From: an archaeon
GTDB taxonomy: Archaea; Nanobdellota; Nanobdellia; Woesearchaeales; JAHJEM01
Direction: 5' to 3'
Length of the DNA stretch: 12,034 bases
Assembly: GCA_020057445.1 (NCBI GenBank)
Contig: JAGVFV010000207.1
Span: 1 to 12,034 of the forward strand
Positions 6,901 through 12,034 of the stretch are shown piece by piece. Every line of letters begins with the position of its first letter. Position 1 is the first letter of the stretch. The notes below the pieces were generated by a model that was not told where the DNA came from, did not search any database, and worked only from the letters and a program-made list of their open reading frames with translations. The position numbers and the translations under genes are program-made.

Positions 6901-7523
6901 TGAGAATTTGCAACACCTTCTGGAGGAACAGGTGCTCCGTTCAAATCGTGGTAATCCTTCCAATCTGTCGGATTGATTGGTATCCCTTCCGGGTGTGTCG
7001 GGATGTCCATGTACAAGGTAGGCGGGAGTACTATGTTGAATGCGACAACTCCTGTCTTTCCGCTGAAGTCTTCTGCATAGCTAAAGTGTCCGTCCTTGGA
7101 AAAGTAGATGTAACTAGGCAAGAATTCTTTCTGTGCCTTCGGAAGCACGATATTCTGCTTATGGATCTCATTCCCAAACTCATCAACAGGAACAGTAACA
7201 GTATGCGGTCCTTCACAGCCGCCACCACCGACCCTTTTCGTGATATAGTGCTGCTCGATTGGATCTTCCACTCCAGTCAATGCCTCAGGAAGAAAATAAT
7301 TGCCCAAAGAATCGCTCATAGTAGCCATGCCATCGATGACGACGACAACACTGTCCAAAGGGGCGCCGTGGATGTCATATGTCGTCCCATAGACACCAGC
7401 AGGAGCTGTCGGCGATCCTGTCCCGACTCCAGTCGCTGCCAATAATCCTATCCCTGCGACTGTCAGTCCAGCGTGCCTTCTCAAGGAGGATAATGCCCCT
7501 TTGAGCCTGTTCTCGAGTGTCAT
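6345..7523 (-). CDS. Exported HEFNH zinc metalloprotease with carboxypeptidase-regulatory-like domain
   Basis: 392 residues from the ATG at 7523, about 27 nt from a TATA box; an in-frame ATG at 7535 would add four residues but is too close to the box. An N-terminal hydrophobic segment (about residues 17-36) after a twin arginine (LRRHAGL) marks a signal peptide or anchor, possibly Tat-type. Residues about 43-82 form a carboxypeptidase-regulatory-like beta-sandwich (GVYGTTYDIHGAPLDSVVVV, then SDSLGNYFL). The C-terminal half carries DMVHEFNHGFDGMIAH (314-329), with the zincin HExxH at 317-321, and SLMNED (344-349) about 23 residues later, resembling a metzincin Met-turn. The third zinc ligand is not canonical: HExxHxxGxxH is not met, and H329 or D324 are candidates. 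It is probably a surface or extracellular protease; the substrate is unknown. It converges on the cysteine-rich protein gene, and its 3' half is AT-rich. Confidence 0.8.
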   Translation of the reverse strand: MTLENRLKGALSSLRRHAGLTVAGIGLLAATGVGTGSPTAPAGVYGTTYDIHGAPLDSVVVVIDGMATMSDSLGNYFLPEALTGVEDPIEQHYITKRVGGGGCEGPHTVTVPVDEFGNEIHKQNIVLPKAQKEFLPSYIYFSKDGHFSYAEDFSGKTGVVAFNIVLPPTLYMDIPTHPEGIPINPTDWKDYHDLNGAPVPPEGVANSQLWQPSRIEAKINVDIRPEWTTAEYNYIRQQLSQWAESEIDIDGIYGMPTIFNFVTRGSLYPTSIGWRIKRDDHFGVVPLRELVNGEYFVKHAEISLQYADPAFLWDMVHEFNHGFDGMIAHAGLPLNPEYNVNGYSLMNEDAVPAVPPDKPYQKLAHQLAKMRVTDNSPNFVQKQMGSDANYIQ

Positions 7524-7546
7524 GGCATAGGTCATGGGTTTTCCTA

Positions 7547-7554
7547 TTTAAATA
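7547..7554 (-). promoter_or_regulatory. TATA box for the metalloprotease gene
   Basis: Read on the minus strand the site is TATTTAAA within an AT-rich run. It is centred about 27 nt upstream of the ATG at 7523 and about 15 nt from the ATG at 7535, which favours the shorter protein. Confidence 0.55.
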
Positions 7555-7640
7555 TTTTTCGGTTTTTTAGTCACTGGAGAGTGGTTTTCTGAAATTTGAT
7601 TTGAAAAACACCGACCAATCATCCAACATACCATCCAATT

Positions 7641-7648
7641 TTTATACA
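7641..7648 (+). promoter_or_regulatory. TATA box for the zinc-ribbon gene
   Basis: TTTATACA follows a T-rich stretch and is centred about 24 nt upstream of the ATG at 7668. No Shine-Dalgarno sequence is present between them. Confidence 0.6.
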
Positions 7649-7667
7649 GATCAATCAACCCAACACC

Positions 7668-7898
7668 ATGGAATTGTTGGAAAAAATAATAAACTGGATA
7701 TATCCTGAAGCACCAAGACCAGACTTCTGCCCAAACTGCAAGTCTCAGGACCTCGCCATCGAAGAAACTGTCTATCAATTCAACTTCCCAGGCCATCACG
7801 CGCTGCCTTCCAATTCAATATTACCCGGCCCCGTCAAATACACATGCCGAGATTGCAATGCACACGGAGAGTACATCAAACCGGCAAAAAAAGAATAA
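7668..7898 (+). CDS. Small zinc-ribbon protein
   Basis: 76 residues. CPNC at 21-24 and CRDC at 60-63 make a four-cysteine zinc ribbon with a long internal loop (about 25-59) that contains HH and two Pro-rich turns. The N-terminal helix (MELLEKIINWIY) and the charged tail (KPAKKE) flank it. Such ribbons occur in nucleic-acid-binding proteins and in many small archaeal proteins of unknown role; nothing here points to a specific one. It has its own promoter and is followed by a possible terminator, so it looks monocistronic. It reads in the same direction as the radical SAM operon but is separated from it by 123 nt with a separate TATA box. Confidence 0.75.
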   Translation: MELLEKIINWIYPEAPRPDFCPNCKSQDLAIEETVYQFNFPGHHALPSNSILPGPVKYTCRDCNAHGEYIKPAKKE

Positions 7899-7923
7899 TA
7901 ATTCTTTAATTATGGCATTTTTT
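7890..7923 (+). terminator. Possible terminator after the zinc-ribbon gene
   Basis: AAAGAAT (7890-7896) and ATTCTTT (7901-7907) form a weak AU-rich hairpin across the stop codon. A run of six T follows at 7918-7923. Archaeal termination depends mainly on the U-run, so the T-run is the more meaningful part. Confidence 0.4.
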
Positions 7924-7990
7924 CTTAATTTCTTTCCAATAATCAGAACCATCAAGCAATAAATATCAGGACCGAGATTCATCAATAACG

Positions 7991-7998
7991 TTTATAAA
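7991..7998 (+). promoter_or_regulatory. TATA box for the radical SAM/nucleoside operon
   Basis: TTTATAAA is centred about 27 nt upstream of the ATG at 8022. It is the only promoter-like element seen for the whole overlapping cluster from 8022 to the window end, so the three genes are probably one transcript. Confidence 0.7.
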
Positions 7999-8021
7999 CC
8001 AATGATAATTACTATCCTACA

Positions 8022-9491
8022 ATGACAAAAAAAAAGATTTCATTCGGATTTGCACCCACTGCAGATCCCCATGACAGGTTCTTCAATTGCTATCCAGGGA
8101 GCATCCTGCATGCTGTAGCTCCGTTGATAGATGAAATAAACAAAGGGAAGATCGGACTAGAATATTCCCCATTATTGTTCCATCCTAAAGTCTTTTCAGG
8201 CAGCACAATTGATGATTTCATGGGAATCATCGAACGAGAAAATCCTTCGATAGTGGCCTTAAGCTCCACATACGACTCATGGCATGTCGCATTGAAGCTA
8301 TCAAGAGCAATGAGGAAAAACAAACCAAGCATCACAATAATTCATGGAGGACCCCACCTGGATGAAGTCCTAGAACCATGGGTTCAAAAAAAGATGCCCC
8401 ACCTTAATCCTTTTGATTCAGAAATAGGCAGCCTGATAGATTTTGCAGTCGGAGGTGACGGAGAATACTCTCTCCTGCAACTGGCAAGAGACATTTCAGC
8501 TTATGGACCAGATGAAACCAAGAGAAGAGCCCTTGGTGGCACTTATCAGCGAATCCCTGGGAACGGAAACATAGCATTCCGAATGGACGATGATGTCCAT
8601 CACATCAGGTTCTCAAACCAGATGGACCTCAACCAAATCCCGCATGTGCCAAGGAACCTTCTTCCTGCAGCATCATTATTTGATTTTGATTGCTTTCGCG
8701 ACATCCAAGGCAAAAGATTGGAAACTGTGACGATGATCAGCCATCGAGGCTGCAAATATCGATGCGATTTCTGTTCAGAGGGACTGCCCTATCAAGCAAG
8801 GAGCATGGATAACATACTCGCAGAAGCAAGAACATTGAAAGATATGGGCGTCAAAGCTATTTTTTTTGATGATAGCTCGATCCAAGATAATGACAAACAC
8901 ATGCAGATGTTCTCTGAACTGCACAAGCTTGGATTCACCATGGGCGCTCTATCCAGATTGGACATGCTTCAGGATCATCAACAGGTTGACGAACTAAAAA
9001 AGAACGGCATCACCTATCTATACGTTTCCATCGAACAATACGACGACCACGCGCTAAACAGCATGCACAAGAGGTTAAGTACAGATCAGATAGACCGCGG
9101 TCTAGATAATCTTGCACGGGCAGGAATACAAGTCGGAATTTCAACATTGTTTGGACTGCCTTATGAAACTGCCAGCAGCGTGCAAAGGACAATTGACTAT
9201 GTTCAACAAAGAGTCGATGCAGGCAACATCCAATACGTCAGTATGAGCCTATTTTCTTATCATCCGAGAACTCCGAGCGGCAACTCAAATAAAGACAGAC
9301 TCAACCAGCTTGATTTCAACAGCGGCCCGCCAAACCTTCACGATCCGTTCACAGGATTTGAAGAAGGGACGTGGTATCACCCTGACCACGTAACAGAAGA
9401 CTATGCCAGGAACATCCTTGTTCAAGCTAACGAGAAATTCGGCAGAAGACTTGTCAGAAATATAGGATTGCACAGAGGCAAAAATGGATAA
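8022..9491 (+). CDS. B12-binding-type radical SAM enzyme
   Basis: 489 residues. The N-terminal part, about 1-160, has the layout of a cobalamin-binding Rossmann domain as in B12-dependent radical SAM proteins: a strand with PSIVALSSTYDSW (75-87), TIIHGGPHLDE (105-115) and GGDGEYSLLQL (144-154). No DxHxxG cobalamin ligand is visible, so cobalamin, if bound, would be base-off without a His ligand. The radical SAM core follows: SHRGCKYRCDFC (240-251) carries the CxxxCxxC motif (C244, C248, C251) for the 4Fe-4S cluster. FFDDSSIQDN (281-290) and GISTLFGLPYET (372-383) are typical later core strands. The chemistry is a methylation, rearrangement or ring change that cannot be named from sequence. 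The gene has its own TATA box and its end overlaps the nucleoside phosphorylase-like gene by 8 nt, which suggests a nucleoside, nucleotide or base as substrate (inference). Codon choice is more AT-tolerant (GAT, AGA) than in gltX. Confidence 0.88.
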   Translation: MTKKKISFGFAPTADPHDRFFNCYPGSILHAVAPLIDEINKGKIGLEYSPLLFHPKVFSGSTIDDFMGIIERENPSIVALSSTYDSWHVALKLSRAMRKNKPSITIIHGGPHLDEVLEPWVQKKMPHLNPFDSEIGSLIDFAVGGDGEYSLLQLARDISAYGPDETKRRALGGTYQRIPGNGNIAFRMDDDVHHIRFSNQMDLNQIPHVPRNLLPAASLFDFDCFRDIQGKRLETVTMISHRGCKYRCDFCSEGLPYQARSMDNILAEARTLKDMGVKAIFFDDSSIQDNDKHMQMFSELHKLGFTMGALSRLDMLQDHQQVDELKKNGITYLYVSIEQYDDHALNSMHKRLSTDQIDRGLDNLARAGIQVGISTLFGLPYETASSVQRTIDYVQQRVDAGNIQYVSMSLFSYHPRTPSGNSNKDRLNQLDFNSGPPNLHDPFTGFEEGTWYHPDHVTEDYARNILVQANEKFGRRLVRNIGLHRGKNG

Positions 9492-10179
9492 GTGGCTGGA
9501 ATATTATTACCGAAGAGAGAGACTGCCTAATACTACAATACTTTGCGCAGGAACAAGCTCATCTGAAATCCAAGACAGGATTCTTGCAGGAAGAAGAGTG
9601 GTAAATCACAGACATGATGTTCAAGAGTATTATCTAGTGGAAACCGAACATGGATTGAAGACATTGATTCTAAATATCATCGGACCTTCCGTCCTGATCG
9701 ATATATTTCATGTGCTAGCAAAAGGAGGGACCCAGGAAGCCTATTTTGTCGGATTCGCAGGAACAGACAAAAATTTCGAAATCGGCGACCTCTTCCTCCC
9801 TACGCGGATACGCTGCTTAGATGGCATCACAGAATATTATTCTCCCGGAATCAAATACATCGACGTAGAAGAAACAGAACAGACGAAAGCAGCAGAAATA
9901 TTTAGTGGCTGCAAATACCATTCCGGGACAAGCGTATCAGTCCCTTCATTTTTCCATAATCATCCGGGAGTCAAGCAAGCTTTATTGACAGAAACAGACA
10001 TATCTGCGATCGAAATGGAAGCTTCATCCGCTTTATTGTTTTCCAGGATGAATAATATCGAATGCTCGCCAGTATTGATAATCTCTGACAATAATCAAAT
10101 AGCAATTCCTGACGGCTTCGAAAGGAGAGAAATAGCATTCTATAACACCTTGTCGCGGCTATTGGAGACCAAACAATGA
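9484..10179 (+). CDS. Nucleoside phosphorylase/nucleosidase family protein
   Basis: 231 residues, near the usual length of the PNP/UDP phosphorylase family, which cleaves the glycosidic bond of nucleosides with phosphate (or water in MTA/SAH nucleosidases). Seen: ILCAGTSSSEIQDR (19-32) in place of the N-terminal phosphate-loop strand; VGFAGTDKNFEIGDLFLPTR (89-108), the family GTAG...GD motif; IEMEASS (176-182), the ribose-binding Met-Glu signature; and IISDN (199-203) with the catalytic-type aspartate D202. The Gly-rich phosphate loops of classic PNPs are partly altered, so phosphorolysis versus hydrolysis, and the base preference, are open. It overlaps the radical SAM gene by 8 nt and the HAD fusion gene by 4 nt (ATGA). 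It could release a modified base, recycle 5'-deoxyadenosine made by the radical SAM enzyme, or supply a substrate. Confidence 0.85.
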   Translation: MDKWLEYYYRRERLPNTTILCAGTSSSEIQDRILAGRRVVNHRHDVQEYYLVETEHGLKTLILNIIGPSVLIDIFHVLAKGGTQEAYFVGFAGTDKNFEIGDLFLPTRIRCLDGITEYYSPGIKYIDVEETEQTKAAEIFSGCKYHSGTSVSVPSFFHNHPGVKQALLTETDISAIEMEASSALLFSRMNNIECSPVLIISDNNQIAIPDGFERREIAFYNTLSRLLETKQ

Positions 10180-12034
10180 AACTCGCCGCGCTAGCTTGCG
10201 ATCTTGATGGTACCCTGGCCAGGACATACCAGACTCTTTCTGAAGAGATGGTCGCTCTCTTGGAAAATTTTCTAGAGTATGGATCGCACCTCTTGATCCT
10301 TACGGATGAAAGGGAAGACAATATGGAGAGAAGAGTGAGCAGATTCTTCCGCGATAAGAAACGGTTGCACATCTTCTCTGATGGCGGCGCGGTCGGTTAT
10401 GGATTCACAAATGCCGGAACAAATACATATTACCGGACCTGCTTTAACGATCTGCAAGTCCACACTATTGATAACTGTGTGCAGAAAATGTTTGGAGAAT
10501 TTGCGTTGGAGCCGGATAAAAGCCGGCTCAGGTATGGCATTCAACTCAATAGGAACCCTCTGCTTTCTGAATTAGAAGAACTCGAGTCAGTCCTCAGGAG
10601 AGAAGGTCTTCCCGAAGTCATGTCCAACATCGGAAGGGGAATCTTACGATTCAACCTGTTTGGGAAGCATAAGGCAGTGGCATATTTCATGGAGATGATG
10701 AATGTTAAGGAAGAAAGCATGGTCATGATAGCTGACCAGACATCTCGGTTCAGAAATGATTGGAGATTATTCAATAACTCGAAAAAAGCGACGAGAGTTC
10801 ATGTGGGATCTCGTGAATTGAAGATTGATGATGAGTCTGTTCTTCATCCCGGAGACCGCAATGAGGATACCACCTTCCAGTATCTGCAGAATCTGAAGAA
10901 TGAGATTTTCGTCGATGATTCTTTCCACTCAAATAATGATCTATACACCTGCTGGATAGATGAGATTTCATCCAGGACAGGCACCGATCGATTGAAAATC
11001 GAACACAAGATCAGGTTAGGCAGCCCAAGATATCCTATCCTCCCGGAAGAACAAGCAATATGCATTCTTCCCTATGTGAAAATGGTCCTTCGAGAATCCG
11101 ACGGCCAAACAGTCATCATCGGCAGGGGACTTCTTCCGCTGACAGATGTTTTAAATATGCTCAGCAAAGAGACAAGTTTTGGCCTTACTAAACCCTTAAT
11201 GATAAAACCAGCTTCATTTGAAGATATGGACTATTATAATCCACAGGCATTATCACGAGAAGGGGGTTTAAAAGGGGATCATGCACTCTCCATCACAATA
11301 AACACTCTCCTTGATGAAGAAGCATTCAAGCCTCTTAGCAGAGAACAAAAAAAAATCAGGGACTTGAACTTTCTACAGAGCGAAACACTAGGCGGAATCA
11401 TGCAAGAAATAGGATCCAGATGCATAGACCCATACACCCAGCGACTAATGAGACGATTCTATGCCGCAAATTTTTATCAGACGTCTTTTGCACTAATGGG
11501 AAAAGCATTCGACCCTGATGCATTCTCCATGGAATTACAAGGATTGACCGAACCAGAGCGGCAAGCGATAAAATCCCTTGTCGGCAAATATGCAGGGAGA
11601 ATCATAAGCGGCTGGGAAGCGGTATGGAGAATAAACCAGGAAGTAATACGGGCATTTTTTTCTGTAAATCCGGCCAAATACACCCGGAGCTCCTATTTCC
11701 CCATATTGAGAGACTTATTGGCGACCACATCTTTGTCGGAAAAATATGGTTCAAAAACATGGATAGGCCTTGATGATTCCCAACTTACTGGAAGAAGCGG
11801 GTATTTATTCCACATAATTGCAGACGCCCTCTCTCAAGGAAATAGCCACAAATTTGGCGTCTTTTCCGCAACCGAGGCATATGGACAACAACATTCCATC
11901 GACTTCACCTTAACCAATGGCCTTATTTTCCCTGAAAAAGAAATGGAATTATATGCAGGAAAGTATACCCTTCGCCAAAAAAAAGGAATATGGTATTATG
12001 CATTCACTCCTTGGCCCTCCGGGAATGACAATGG
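10176..12034 (+). CDS. HAD phosphatase plus phosphoribosyltransferase-like fusion, partial at the 3' end
   Basis: 619 codons open to the window edge with no stop; the C-terminus is missing. Residues 1-210 are a HAD-superfamily domain: DLDGT at 9-13 (nucleophile D9, acid/base D11), ILTDERED (41-48) as motif II, a lysine in GKHKAV (163-168) as motif III, and MIADQTSRFRNDW (184-196), a stretched form of motif IV. Residues about 275-345 contain TVIIGRGLLPLTDVL (312-326), like the RGG-LP strand-turn of type I phosphoribosyltransferases. Residues 529-541 (WIGLDDSQLTGRS) match the PRPP-binding DDxxxTGxS loop. The two halves lie about 200 residues apart, separated by a mostly helical insert (about 380-520), which is far longer than usual. 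The HAD domain could dephosphorylate a nucleotide and the PRTase-like domain could make or break one. It starts at an ATGA overlap with the phosphorylase gene. The HAD call is firm; the PRTase call rests on two motifs. Confidence 0.8.
   Translation, partial: MKLAALACDLDGTLARTYQTLSEEMVALLENFLEYGSHLLILTDEREDNMERRVSRFFRDKKRLHIFSDGGAVGYGFTNAGTNTYYRTCFNDLQVHTIDNCVQKMFGEFALEPDKSRLRYGIQLNRNPLLSELEELESVLRREGLPEVMSNIGRGILRFNLFGKHKAVAYFMEMMNVKEESMVMIADQTSRFRNDWRLFNNSKKATRVHVGSRELKIDDESVLHPGDRNEDTTFQYLQNLKNEIFVDDSFHSNNDLYTCWIDEISSRTGTDRLKIEHKIRLGSPRYPILPEEQAICILPYVKMVLRESDGQTVIIGRGLLPLTDVLNMLSKETSFGLTKPLMIKPASFEDMDYYNPQALSREGGLKGDHALSITINTLLDEEAFKPLSREQKKIRDLNFLQSETLGGIMQEIGSRCIDPYTQRLMRRFYAANFYQTSFALMGKAFDPDAFSMELQGLTEPERQAIKSLVGKYAGRIISGWEAVWRINQEVIRAFFSVNPAKYTRSSYFPILRDLLATTSLSEKYGSKTWIGLDDSQLTGRSGYLFHIIADALSQGNSHKFGVFSATEAYGQQHSIDFTLTNGLIFPEKEMELYAGKYTLRQKKGIWYYAFTPWPSGNDN

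Noticed and set aside
7560..7640. Imperfect GTGGTTTT/AAAAACAC pairing between the divergent promoters
   Set aside because: It includes a mismatch in an AT-rich stretch and has no repeat copies; not convincing as an operator.
1..12034. CRISPR arrays, tRNA or rRNA genes, insertion sequences
   Set aside because: No regularly spaced repeats, cloverleaf-like segments, rRNA-like stretches or transposase motifs were found on either strand by eye.

Overview
The window looks like archaeal chromosome, most likely from an uncultivated DPANN-type lineage (Woesearchaeota/Pacearchaeota-like). The evidence is an archaeal/eukaryotic-type glutamyl-tRNA synthetase, TATA boxes centred about 24-28 nt upstream of start codons with no Shine-Dalgarno sequence (leaderless transcripts), and cysteine-rich, sequon-rich secreted proteins of the kind common in these lineages. 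The lineage call is inference; no rRNA or other marker gene is present.

Layout. (1) 1-92 holds a TATA-like element and an imperfect inverted repeat next to the end of a leftward gene. (2) 93-983 (-) encodes a secreted cysteine-rich protein with a carboxypeptidase-regulatory-like beta-sandwich. (3) An 88-nt divergent intergenic region with two TATA boxes leads into gltX (1072-2739, +). (4) 2914-4165 (+) is a compact three-gene operon: a winged-helix protein, an AbiEii-like nucleotidyltransferase and a 51-residue protein, joined by two ATGA stop/start overlaps. It resembles a type IV toxin-antitoxin module with an extra small gene. (5) 4192-6351 (+) encodes a large secreted cysteine-rich protein. 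It meets, tail to tail with a 7-nt overlap, a predicted exported HEFNH zinc metalloprotease on the other strand (7523-6345). The junction lies in an AT-rich island. (6) 7668-7898 (+) is a small zinc-ribbon protein. (7) 8022 to the window end (+) is a three-gene overlapping operon: a B12-binding-type radical SAM enzyme, a nucleoside phosphorylase-family protein, and a long HAD plus phosphoribosyltransferase-like fusion that runs off the edge.

The last operon is the most interesting part. A cobalamin-type radical SAM enzyme is translationally coupled to enzymes that could make, dephosphorylate and phosphorolyse nucleotides. This suggests a nucleoside or base modification pathway. The logic resembles oxetanocin biosynthesis (a cobalamin radical SAM enzyme plus a phosphohydrolase acting on a nucleotide) and the PRTase/HAD clusters predicted to make nucleoside-like metabolites, but the gene set is not one I recognise. 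The operon continues beyond the window, so the pathway is seen only in part.

No tRNA, rRNA, CRISPR array, insertion sequence or transposase was found.
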